Assembly: GCF_031755915.1 (NCBI RefSeq)
Contig: NC_083384.1
Span: 4,487,501-4,551,500, forward strand
Source of the DNA: Ziziphus jujuba
Taxonomy: Eukaryota > Streptophyta > Magnoliopsida > Rosales > Rhamnaceae
Length of the DNA: 64,000 bases
Reading direction: 5' to 3'
Shown here: one piece after another, positions 23,773 to 37,202 of the stretch
How positions within the stretch are numbered: position 1 is the stretch's first letter
How the letters are laid out: the number at the start of each line of letters is the position of its first letter
Position numbers and translations under genes: made by a program
Notes under the pieces: model-generated
Told to the model about the DNA's origin: nothing
Database searches by the model: none
Seen by the model: the letters and a program-made list of their open reading frames with translations, nothing else

Positions 23773-24696
23773 ATGGCAGATTCTAGAATAAGAAGAGGAG
23801 ACACACCACTGAGAATTAATGAAGAACAGTTCGTAGGATTCCATGGTGGTTCCCGAGCTACGGGAAGTGGAGAGCAAACGGACATGAGGGCTATAATGGA
23901 GCAATTGAAGCGGATGAATGCTCAATTCGACCACATAAATCAAAGGATGGATAGAATAGAAACATCTCATGGTGGGACAAATTTGAGGCAACAATTCCAC
24001 GGAGGTCGAGGTCCAGGTCAAGGAGACCGTGGGCGACCAAGAGAGGAGTTTGAGGAGGTTTCGGAGATGATTTTGAAGAAGGAATGGATGAAACATTTGC
24101 TGTCCAAGGGAGGCTAGGCCATGGGAGGCATAGGAGAGAGGATGTAGATGATGATCTTGGCAACATCAAGATAAGCATTCCACCATTCATGGGTAAAAGT
24201 GATCCATAAGCTTACTTGGAGTGGGAGGAACGAATGGAGATGATCTTTGATTGCCACAACTATTCGGAAGCCAAGAAGGTGAAATTGGTAGCAATGGAAT
24301 TTGGTCATTATGCACTCCAATCGTGGACTAATGAGCAAAACACCCGAAGAAGAGTTGGTGATGACTTGATCACTACATGGCGACAAATGAAAGGAGCCAT
24401 GGGGAAGCGATTTGTACCATCACACTATCATAGGTTGCTGCATCAAAGGCTTCAATCTTTATCTCAAGGAAGCAGTATCGTGGAAGACTATTATAAGGAG
24501 ATGGAAATGCTCATGATGAGATTGAACTTGAATGAAGATAGGGAAGCAACCATGGTAAGGTTTCTTGGTGGTTTGAGTCGTGAAATAGCCAATCAACTAG
24601 AATTGCAACAATATGTGGAATTGGAGGAGATATTGCATGTGGCTATTAAATTAGAGCATCATCCCATTGCGAGGACTCACAGAAATACCTTGGGTG
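23773..24696 (+). pseudogene. gypsy gag fragment
   Basis: Starts MADSRIRRGD, then a coiled MEQLKRMNAQFDHINQRMDRI segment and a Gly/Arg-rich stretch. The first frame stops at 24,117. The capsid core follows: KSDP-stop-AYLEWEERMEMIF (Glu codon now TAA), KKVKLVAMEF, WRQMKGAMGKRFVPSHY, LQSLSQGSSIVEDYYKEMEM and MVRFLGGLSREIANQLELQ, all typical of plant gypsy gag. It breaks off at about 24,696 before any zinc knuckle. Confidence 0.92.
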
Positions 24697-25373
24697 GTGC
24701 CACAATCTATTTTACGTACAACAATGTGTTCAACTACTTCAACAAGTCTACATGTAAGATATCCAGCATTTGATGTTCGTACAGAAGTATCCACAACTCC
24801 TTTGTGAGCTCGGTAACAAGAAATGATATATTATGTTAAAGACAGTCTTTTCCTTAAATTACTTTGAATAGTTAAATCAATCATTTGTCTTTGTAGATCC
24901 AAAATTAACCCTCTCATACCTATTAATTGGTGTGCTTGAGATGCATTTCCTCTAGCTCCCAAAAAGGACATTATATGGACTGGATTAAAACGGTCAGTCA
25001 TCCTAAAATTAGGATTCATTTCTTGTCGCAAATAGTCACTTCTAGCATACCATATCTCAATAGATTAACATAATTTTTCTACCGCATGTACATTCCCATA
25101 ATGATGGTGTTTTTCCGAAATCAAACCTTGTTGTTCAGCATCTTGGACTAGCCATCCCTTAGAAGGTATTGTTAAAAGATCATCAATTCCTAACGAAATG
25201 GATGTAGTGGTGGCTTGTCGGAATCTCAGAGTCTTTACTTGATCTAGGATGTGTGATGTATATGCCATTCCAAAATGGTCTATTAATCTATTAATAAGCC
25301 ATTTAATGGCAGTTCCATCTATCGCTTTATTGTGAAAGGCCAGATTAGCCCATTCTGCCATAAGTACCTCCAT
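24697..25373 (-). pseudogene. rpoC2: rpoC2 pseudogene, N-terminal part
   Basis: Start at 25373 ([20 protein letters not shown]). It continues through [14 protein letters not shown] sequence, [35 protein letters not shown], then a stop, [20 protein letters not shown] and [11 protein letters not shown], ending at the [13 protein letters not shown] region where gypsy gag begins. About 226 codons remain. Cys/Trp/stop changes are largely G to A. The C-terminal part lies at 12,340-15,319. Confidence 0.93.
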
Positions 25374-25534
25374 ATTCCGCTGAGTGGGGTTCGCTAATGG
25401 GTTTGAGTCAATGATTGGAAAACTTCCTTTTCTCGATCTTGATTTGCTTAGAAATTTAGGAATTATGTCCTATTTGAACCGGACAGACCTGAATTCACAC
25501 TAGTGTCATAGAATTACTTAGCTTGGATACCATA

Positions 25535-28352
<2,818 letters not shown>

Positions 28353-28357
28353 TTTGA

Positions 28358-31300
28358 TTAAGCACCCTTCCTATTAATCTGGGAGTTTTTCTCTGACACA
28401 AGGAAATGATTCAATTCCAAAGCCAAAGATCGTAATTCTCGAACGAGCAATCAAAAGGATTATGGAGCATCCTCCAGTTTAGGTATTGTTCCTCTAATGA
28501 TTGTAGTACCAAGTACTTCTTGGTAAGCTTTAATATGATCAGATTTATAAGTAAGCATCTCTTGTAAAATATGAGCAATACCAAATCCCTTTAGAGCCTA
28601 AACTTCCATTTCTCCTACCCGCCACCCTCCCTACTTAGCCCTTCCTCTAAATGGTTATTGGGTAACAAGTGCATAATGTCCGCTAGAATGTCCATGTATT
28701 TTATCATCAGCTTGATGAATTAATTTCAAGATATAAGACTTTCCTATTATAACAGGTTGTTCAAAAGGAGCCCCCATTCTTCCATCAAATATTGTACTTT
28801 TTCCTAAATACTCGAGTTCAAATACCCATGGATTCACTGCTTGCTTGCTGACTTCATATAATTCAGAAAAGACTATTTTTTCTCGAAGCCTCTTGTTCAT
28901 ATCTCTCATCAAAAGGTGTTATTTGATCATGTCTATCTAGCAAACTTTCCACCAACCCAAGAGAGCATTCAAATATCTGGCCTACATTCATGCGTGAGGG
29001 TACTCCGAATGGGTTGAAAACCATATCAATGGGTCTTCCATGCTGCAAATAAGGCATATCTTGTCTAGATAAAATTTTTGAAATGATACCCTTATTTCCA
29101 TATCTTCCAACTACTTTATCTGCCACTTTAATTTCACATTTTTGTGAAATATATACACGAATTATTTTTGGATTATAACTAGAACCCCTATTTTTTCTAG
29201 ATCCATCTCACATCAATAACTCGACCTCTACCACCGATAGGTAACTTTAGACAAGTTTCCTTTGAAGTGGATACCTGAATGCCAAGTATGGCTCGTAAGA
29301 ATCTATCTTCTCAAGCATTCGATGATTCTTTCGCCATTTGGGGTGTTACTGATGCAAATCCACCCGAGACTGTTCGACCGACAACCCGCTGGGATGCTGA
29401 CCCAATACAAATGAAGGTGGGACCGATCACTAGGGCCCAAGCCAAGAAGTTCAAGGATAATCTTGCTGTCTTCATACAAGGAATAAGTCATAGTCAAGAG
29501 GGGTTGGCCATATCTAAATAACCAAGGCCTGTTTTACTCATATAAGCAATAGAAGCCAAAACAGGACCGGGTGACGTTTTTGGTGATAATAAGGAGGTTG
29601 GGTTGTATGAATTGGAACCCCATCCTTATGGGTTCAATTCATATGGAGGATGAGTCATAGAAACCAGCCAAAGCAGCTTCAAAGCCGACCAACAAGGAGG
29701 TTTGCACACAAGGGGAAGAAAAGGCCGGATTCGCTGTATTCCTTTCTAGCTTTACTGTATTTACTGTATTAGCCTTTTCTCATACTTCCAAGCAAGGGCA
29801 ACGTAAGGAACTTCACAATAAGCTTATTTGGCATCCTACAAAGCATATTGAAGCTGATTTGGAGCTCAATTTAGTCAAAGATTGGTCAAAGTCAATTTAG
29901 TCAAAAAGCTAGTATTATAGTTTCCTAATTTTATTCTACTTTTTGTTTTAGGAAATTACCAATAATTTTTAGTTTTTATTTATTTATTTTCTGGAAAAAT
30001 AAGTTTAGGAAAGTTATTATTTTATTATTTTCATTGTAAATTAATTAATTTCTAATTCAAAATAAAGGAATTAATTAATCCAAATTAGATTAGGAAATGA
30101 GTGAGAATTTCGGCCATCATAGAACTCTTCATTGTGTGGCCGGTTTTTCCTAGGGATTTTAGGGTTTATTTTGTTTCTTTCAAAGCCTATTTAAAGGCTT
30201 ATTTATCAATAAGAATACAACTTTGATTTGATTGAGAAAATACTTGTGAGATTAATTATCTCTTTGTTCTTTGAGAACACCTAAAACACCATTAGAGAAT
30301 TGGTTGCTTTAGCTTGACCTATCAATAGGTTTTCCATCCCCTATTGTGGCGTCTACATTATATCAAGGTTTCTAACCACAGGTTGGTTAGGGGTTGAGGT
30401 CCATTCCATTAGAACTTGAACTTAATTGAGATCTGGGCTAATATAATACGGGTTTAAGAGCAGGTCGTCCTAGGTTCGTATCAGTTAATTTACCTACTAA
30501 AATGCCACCCGTCTCCACCCAAGACCCCAACATCACAATTCCTTTTCGTTCTAAATTTTGGAGTAAATGGGCTTCTAGATGCGGTATTTCATTAGTGATT
30601 ATTTTAGGACCGTGACTTGTTACATGAGTCTGAATTTCATATTTCCATATGTGAAAAGAAGTATAAATATCCTCATATACCAGACGCTCATTAATGAGTA
30701 CCGCATCCACAAAATTGTAACCTTCCCATGGCATATAAGCTACTAATATGTTTTTTCCCAAAGCGAGTTCACCGCCAATGGTAGCAACACCATCCGCTAA
30801 AATTTTTCCCTTTTTAAGTGTATAAGTATTTTTGTTCGAAAGTTGATATACCACTAATGGAATGCTTAGAGTATCCCCATTGCCTTATAAAAGGATCTTG
30901 TCAGTATCGATATAAATGATCTTTCCCTCATGTTGCGCTATAATGAGAACCCCAGAATCTGAAGGTACTTGGCGTTCCAAATTAGTTCCAACAATGCACT
31001 TTTCAGATCGAGAAAGAGGAACTGCTTGACGTTGCAAATTAGAACTCATTAAAGCTCGATTCGCATCATTATGCTCGATAAAAGGAATGAGGAAAGCTCT
31101 AATAGAAAAATATTGGAAGTAAAAAGTACTTTGAAGAGGAACCTCTTCCCATTCAATAGTCAGGAATTCTTAATGGTACCGAGCTAGAACAACCTGTTCT
31201 TCCTGAATACTTCAATTCAGTGCCAAGGAATTCTCTGCCACTACCATATAGTATTCATGTCTACTTGGTGATAAATAAAGCATCCGTACTTTTTTTTATC

Positions 31301-32671
31301 TCTCAAAGATTTCATAAAATGGGCTTTCTAACGACCCCCAATGACCACACCTCACATGAATTGCTAAGGAGCCAATAAGTCCAACATTGATTCCTTCAGA
31401 CGTGTGAATAGGGCAAATGCATCCATAGTGACTAGGATGGATATCTCATATCCGAAAACTGGCAATTCACCCTGTCAATCCTCTAAGGCCTAGATAACTC
31501 AATTTTCTGCCATGAACTATTTGTGTCAATTGATTAGTTTGATCCAAAACTTGAGATAATGGGTGTAATCCGAAAAAAGATTCATAAGTAGTTGTTAATG
31601 GAGTTGAAGTTACCAAATTCTGAGGAGTCAATATCAATTTGTGCCTAATTGCTCCACATATAGTTCCTCTAACCATATTTTCTAAATGAACCAAGGCCAA
31701 TCCAAATTGATCTTGTAAGAGATCCACTACCAAATGAATACATTTATTTTTTAAATGATTCATATTATATATCCATTCCAAATTTCACTCCAATCAAATG
31801 ATCGGCAATGGCCAATATATTTCGCAGTAACAAAAATGTATTGTTCTGCGGTATATCAAGATTCAGTCTACAGTTCATATTTCGTCGACCAATCCTTCCT
31901 AATTAGCATCTTCGTTAAAAGAATTTCTTTTGTAACTCCTTAAATAAGGATTCTGAAAATACCAGATCTCCGCCTACACAAGCAAATTGTTGATAAAACT
32001 CCAAAATGGCATTTTCTTTTGACTTAAATTTTTTTTCTCCTTATCATTCAGGAAAGACAATAAAATTTCAAGGTAACAAACATTCTCTAGAATTTCTCTC
32101 AGACTCGAACCCGTAGCTGATGATAGAACTAGAATAGATATTTTCTGTTTCCTACTCACACGAGACTAGATCCTTACTTTTCTATCAATCTCTAACTCTA
32201 ATCTTCCTCCCCAATCTGATATTATGGTGCTGGTATAGATTGAAATTCCGTTATGGTCCAATTCTGACCGGTAATAGATACCAAGGCTTTGCAATATTTG
32301 ATTAATCACAATTTTATATATGCCATTTACTATAGAAGTTCATGAGGAATTCATTGAGGAATGATTCCAATAAAAATTGTTTGTTCTTGCGTATCCCTAC
32401 TAGTTTTCCAAATTAATCCCGTGGATACATATAATTCAGAAGAATAGGTGAGTGATTCATATAAAGCATCTCTTTCTTTTATCGATGGTTCTACCAATTG
32501 ATATGTTTCCACAAATAATTGAAATTCAATTTCTTGATCTGTATCTTCAATTTTTGGAAACTTATAAAATTCTTTTGTCAAGCCCCAATCAATGAATCTA
32601 CAAAACCCTTCAAATTGTATCTCATTAAATCCAGGTATTGTAGACATTTCCTCAATTCCATCCCCAAGCAT
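28358..32671 (-). pseudogene. rpoB: rpoB pseudogene (plastid RNA polymerase beta), split by a solo LTR
   Basis: Start [20 protein letters not shown] at 32671. Later segments include [60 protein letters not shown], and, after the insertion, [39 protein letters not shown] and [15 protein letters not shown]. Minus the 1,134-bp LTR and duplication it measures about 3,175 bases against some 3,213. Stops and frameshifts are frequent. The subunit forms the polymerase core with rpoC1 and rpoC2, which follow in the same orientation. Confidence 0.93.
29350..30483 (+). mobile_element. Solo LTR of gypsy family I inserted in rpoB (copy D)
   Basis: 1,134 bp, beginning TGATGCAAATCC and ending GGTTCGTATCA. 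Flanks are GTTAC (29,345-29,349) and GTTAA (30,484-30,488), a 5-bp target duplication with one mismatch in the rpoB codons for LTPQ. Its first ~170 bp is open and encodes GPITRAQAKKFKDNLAVFIQ, resembling the tail of plant gypsy polyproteins. No internal element sequence is present, so it is a solo LTR left by recombination. Confidence 0.92.
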
Positions 32672-33673
32672 TTTTTTATTTCTCGTTTATAGAAAAAAAA
32701 TCCCATTATTTGCTCATTCTTCATCAAATCATAAGGATCAGTATAGCAATGATGGAATTGATATTCTATTTACTGAATCACATGAAATTTGACCTAACTC
32801 CATATAATATATGGAATATATGAAATACGTATGAAGGAGGGATAACGAAACTTACTCAAATTGTAATTTGCAACAGATACAAATGAAAATGATAAATTTC
32901 ACTTTTTCTTATGGAGTTTTGTCTAGAATATTCAAACAATTTGTATAGAATACCAAACCAAAAAGTGATTCAATTTCTACCATTATTATGATATTTCGTA
33001 TTCCGATCCCATTGGATACCATAAATGTATTCAGGATTTTCTTTTTTCTAGCACTTAACTTTTTCGTGGATTCAATTGTTTAAAAAATAATTCACAGAGA
33101 AGCTGATATTTAGTCGAATTTGTAGAATAGAATCGAAATGTGTAAAAAAGCTGATATTTATTAAACATGTGTGGATATAAATAGAACTATCTCTCCCTCT
33201 TTTTTTTATTATATTGTTTTGTTGGGGACAGAAAGAACCTATCATGCTCTATCAAAATTTTGACTTTCAATATTCAATCTATTCACTGACAAATTATAAA
33301 AATTGAATCGAACAATGATAATTTCCTTAAAATTTCCTAAAATTACCTATAAGCATCATATACACACAAGATACCCGATTTATCTGTTTAAAAATTTATG
33401 TTATGGGGTTTACATATACCCTTAATTGCTGTTATAATTGAAATTGAGAAGCCTTCTTTATTTTATTGAAAAGAAAAAAAAAAAAAAAGATTAGTTATGT
33501 ATCAATTTGCATTTTCTTATATCATTAGGGAAATAAAATTTTCAATTCAAATTCAAGAACCGTTCATGAATTCATAGTCAATAGTTAATGGTTCAAATTT
33601 GTCTTGAATTTTTGCTTTTGTAACTGAAAATCCACATCCACAGGGAATTTTTTCACATATTTTGTATCACTTT
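32672..33673. other. rpoB-trnC spacer
   Basis: AT-rich plastid spacer with poly-T and poly-A runs. No gene or element is visible. Confidence 0.65.
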
Positions 33674-33744
33674 GGTGGCATGGCCAAGCGGTAAAGTGGG
33701 GGACTGCAAAGCCTTTTTCCCCAGTTCAAATCCGGGTGTCACCT
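33674..33744 (+). tRNA. trnC-GCA: trnC-GCA (plastid-derived)
   Basis: 71 bases with anticodon GCA and the Cys arm layout. Differences from the plastid gene include CG to TG in the acceptor stem (both strands) and changes next to the anticodon stem. Correct position between rpoB and petN. Confidence 0.9.
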
Positions 33745-34818
33745 AATCAACAAAAGAATCGAAATACCTTATTTTGGTTTGCTGATAAAACTTACCCTTT
33801 TTATTTTTTCCCAACAGAAGCAAGCGGATGAAAAGGACTCTTGATACTTGCTTGATTCTAAGCATCCGGAGGTTTTTTTTTTTTTTTTCTTTAAAATGCT
33901 GTAAATACGTGCGTCTAGGGTTTAAGGAAATATTATAGTATTCAAAAAGAACTGGTAAATCTTGATATGATAGCCCTTCCACTACTAATGCAGTATCTAC
34001 TGACTGGATATTGAATTAGATTGGATAGCCGGACGGGGAATCTAATGAAATTATTAGTTGCAGAAAGGGCAGAAGATACTCTGTATACATACTCATGAAA
34101 GTCTTTGAGTACTCTGGGATTCATTCAATATTAATTAGATTGAATGGATAATTAGCTTTGACTTATTTATATATGTATTTATTATATATATATTTATTTG
34201 AATATATTATGTATTTGTTTATGTATTTATTTGAATATGTAAAGAATATATAGATATTTTTCCATATTTTACTTATATTGAACTTATAATTTCTATTTAT
34301 AATATAAATTTATAAATAGAAATTATAAATAAAATACAAAAAGAAATTCTTACTTTAATCTATAATATTTTTATTTTAATCTCTAATCAAGAACATGTAA
34401 CAGGACGTCTTTGATTGTTTCATAGAGCCAATCGGAGACGTATATCAAATGGGAACGGTGGGAAAGAAAGAAATAAGGGTATGAGGTAGATAGTGATCTA
34501 TCTTGATTCTATATTTTTATACTTTTTATTTAATAAAAAATAAAATGAAGAGCACCAAAAGAAAGAATAGGTTCTATTATTACTACATGTTAGTAACAGC
34601 CCTTTTGTACTTCAATCAAAGGGTTGTCCCGTGTATTTTGCTAGTGCTTAATGTTTTCCGATTATACCAAAAATCTTATAATTGGATTTATTGGATTGTT
34701 TTATCAACAGTTTTAGGTTAGAACCCGCCGTTGACTCTATGCCAGTGATTTTTTTATTAGTAGTGAACAATAATTGAACAATTCCTCCATATTCATAGAG
34801 ATAGAGGACATAATTCAC
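33745..34818. other. trnC-petN spacer
   Basis: AT-rich spacer with TA-rich stretches at 34,150-34,350. The plus-strand open frame 34,503-34,721 has no family resemblance. Confidence 0.65.
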
Positions 34819-34908
34819 ATGGATATAGTAAGTCTCGCTTAGGCTGCAGTAATGGTAGTCTTTACATTTTCCCTTTCACTTGTAGTATGGGGCAGAAGTG
34901 GACTCTAG
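34819..34908 (+). pseudogene. petN: petN pseudogene (cytochrome b6f subunit VIII)
   Basis: A 90-base frame reads MDIVSLA-stop-AAVMVVFTFSLS and LVVWGRSGL. Length matches the 29-residue family exactly. The only major lesion is TGG to TAG (Trp 8 to stop). It normally encodes a single membrane span of the cytochrome b6f complex. Confidence 0.93.
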
Positions 34909-35932
34909 AAGTACTGCTAATTGATTTTAGGAACCAAACAGTATCAATTTTTTTTTTCTTTTTTTTAGATCTTCCTCCAAACCCTTCTTTTATTTTAATT
35001 TCACTATTTAAATTAAAATTCCATTTTGAAATGGAAATAAAAAACATCTTCATTTTGAAACGGTATTTGATTCTAGTGGAGCAATGGATTCTATGAATAA
35101 TATATGAACTCTTTCAATCAAAAAAATATTGCAATTATTCCCATGTTTGTTCTCCGAAAGGAATACAAATCGTAGGAAATTGATTCCAACCGTATTCTTC
35201 ATAACTTTTCTATTTCGATGACCCGACTCTTACCAAAGTTATATATGGGCAATGGGAAAGAACGGAACCTTTTTTTTTTTTTTTCATTTTTTTAGAAATA
35301 TGTTATTACATGGGTACACATTTGTTAGGGGAAACAACATAGTGGTTGTCCAACGAGATACTACAACTCCACATAATAAATATTGTCTTGGGTGAGTCAC
35401 ATATTGTGCACTTACCACTTATTTTATTATGTGGTTTATTATTTTATTGAACTCATTTCATATCATGGTTCAAATGTTAAAAATCGGTGAGGTTTACTAA
35501 TCCTTTTTGAAATTCGAAGAAGTTCCAACCGAACCCCACAAAACCTCTGTCAACTGCTCAATCAATTACTTCTTTGTCAAAATGCTAACAAATAGATTAC
35601 TTGCTTTTTATTTTATCCATAGCCTTTTTTCCTTCATTGGTTTTTTCTTTCTTTCAATGGATATCGGGATTCATATTAAAAATAATCCGAAATACAGGAA
35701 TTAGAATCCTACAAATAAGACAGTAAACCTTATACAGTACAATGACAATACTAGATAGCATGGTAGAAAGAAAATAAGAATCTTTCTTTCTACCATACTA
35801 TCGATCTCTCTTAGAATACTGTTGATTCTATTTTGTTCAATATATTCATTTAATACGCAAATTGGAATCTTTTTCATTTTATTTCTTTTCTTCAATCATT
35901 GATAAGAACTAAAAAGTCAAGTTTAAGTCAAA
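34909..35932. other. petN-psbM spacer
   Basis: AT-rich plastid spacer with T runs near 34,950 and 35,271. Open frames here are short and not conserved. An imperfect inverted repeat around 35,757-35,805 (TATGGTAGAAAGA / TCTTTCTACCATA) lies downstream of psbM and resembles a 3'-end processing hairpin. Confidence 0.65.
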
Positions 35933-36037
35933 TTAGTCGCTCTGACTTACTGTTTTTATGTATGTTATAAGTAAAAAAGCATTAAGAACTAGAATGAACA
36001 GTGCGGTAGTAATAAATGCAAGAATATTGACTTCCAT
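35933..36037 (-). CDS. psbM: psbM copy with intact reading frame (photosystem II M subunit)
   Basis: ATG to TAA gives 34 residues, [20 protein letters not shown] then [14 protein letters not shown], the normal family length with one membrane span. Four replacements from common plant PsbM are conservative or C to T/G to A. No stop or frameshift. It is one of only two complete frames in the plastid block. In the nucleus it lacks a transit peptide and plastid promoter context, so it is probably silent. Confidence 0.9.
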   Translation of the reverse strand: MEVNILAFITTALFILVLNAFLLITYIKTVSQSD

Positions 36038-36582
36038 AATTTCATCATTTCATTTTTCTTTAATTGACAATAACTCGGGATTTAATCCCATAGAGATGAT
36101 AAATCTTTTGTTTGTATATTCAATGGGATGAATTATGTCTCGATGTAATCGAATCGAATTAATATCATGAATAACAATATCTGGGCTATCAAATCGATTC
36201 ATCGTCAAGAACTGAATAGTATAACATAGGAATATCTTTTATCCATACCGACTTCAAAGGTTGATTCCTGATCCAATCAAAAATTCCTTTAAATTAATTT
36301 AAATTTCAAATTTAAATTTTGATTTATCATTCTTTTTCATTCTTTTTTTTTTTTTTTTATAACTTACTGCCTTCCTTGTACAATCATTTGATGAAGTATC
36401 ATCCAACCACCTTTACACTTACCTTACCGTTGATTTTAACCAAACCCAACCAAAAAATCGAAATGAAAAAAAAAAAAGAGGGATCCAATTGGGAATGAAA
36501 TTTGGCTATTTGTACTCCCTTTCACAGAAAAATGGAGAGATGAATTGATGTATTTTTGTTATTTTATTGGATTTGGATCTAT
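36038..36582. other. psbM-trnD spacer
   Basis: AT-rich spacer with a long T run near 36,341 and an A run near 36,465. No gene seen. Confidence 0.65.
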
Positions 36583-36656
36583 CAGGACTAACGGGGCTTG
36601 AACCCACAGCTTCGGCCTTGACAAGGCGGTGCTCTGACCAATTAAACTAAAATCCC
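36583..36656 (-). tRNA. trnD-GUC: trnD-GUC (plastid-derived)
   Basis: 74 bases with anticodon GUC and the Asp layout. Several sites show CG to CA/TG decay, including the acceptor stem and T arm, and a G for C in the anticodon stem. trnY and trnE, which normally follow closely, are absent. Confidence 0.9.
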
Positions 36657-37114
36657 AAGGAAATAACATAATAAAATAAAGTGTACAGTATACCTATTCT
36701 TAATGATTTCATTCAAACCCTTTCAATTTAGATTTTCGATTAGAATTTTCATGTTGGAATGGAGAAGAGAGTGATATATTTCTATCCATATGGATATGCG
36801 CTTTAGCGAAAGCGGCGAGGATTACTAATAATCTTTTTGTTATTTCCAAATCAATTGGATAATCAGTCTTTTTTTGTTATTTCCAAATCAATTGGATAAT
36901 CAGTCTTTCAATGAAAAAGTTCATTTTTCGTTATTTTACTCTTGTCCTTAGCCTTTACACTTACCGATCCTTATATGAATCTAGATCATTAGAAAAATTA
37001 GAATTTATTGGAAAAAAATATATTAAATAGAGTAAATAAATAGTGGTAGAGATATATCAAAGAATTTTACTTTTTTCCTATTGGGATTGAGCATTTCAAG
37101 AAAACAACAAATGG
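36657..37114. other. trnD spacer joined to the psbD tail, with a duplicated 36-bp unit
   Basis: Spacer following trnD runs straight into the last codons of psbD. Within it TTGTTATTTCCAAATCAATT and the following GGATAATCAGT occur twice in tandem (36,833-36,904). No trnY, trnE or trnT is present. Confidence 0.75.
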
Positions 37115-37202
37115 ATATTCTTTTAAATGAAGGAATTCCAATCAGCCTCATGAAAACCTTATATTCCCTGAGGAGGTTCTACCTCGTGGAAACGCTCTTT
37201 AG
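37115..37202 (+). pseudogene. psbD: psbD C-terminal remnant (photosystem II D2)
   Basis: Only the last part of D2 remains: ILLNEGI, then a deletion of roughly 24 bases (the RAWMAAQD codons), then QPHENLIFPEEVLPRGNAL-type sequence ending in TAG. It overlaps the psbC start by about 50 bases as in plastomes. More than 300 upstream codons are missing. Confidence 0.88.

Larger units (their letters stand above)
21855..24696 (+). mobile_element. Ty3/gypsy element I, truncated (partial 5' LTR, primer site, gag)
   Basis: The sequence runs from the middle of an LTR through the primer site and leader into a gypsy gag, then breaks directly into rpoC2 at 24,697. Protease, RT, integrase and the 3' LTR are absent. 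The LTR matches the solo copies A, C and D. Compared with those copies, about 350 bp of the 5' LTR end is missing, apparently lost along with part of rpoC2 when the neighbouring copia element became established. Confidence 0.88.

Noticed and set aside
24216..24773. A host gene encoding a 185-residue protein
   Set aside because: The sequence is a gypsy gag capsid; the last codons are reversed rpoC2 after the junction.
29279..29521. An 80-codon plus-strand gene
   Set aside because: Its start is in reversed rpoB; the rest is the LTR copy D coding-like tail. It is an insertion hybrid.
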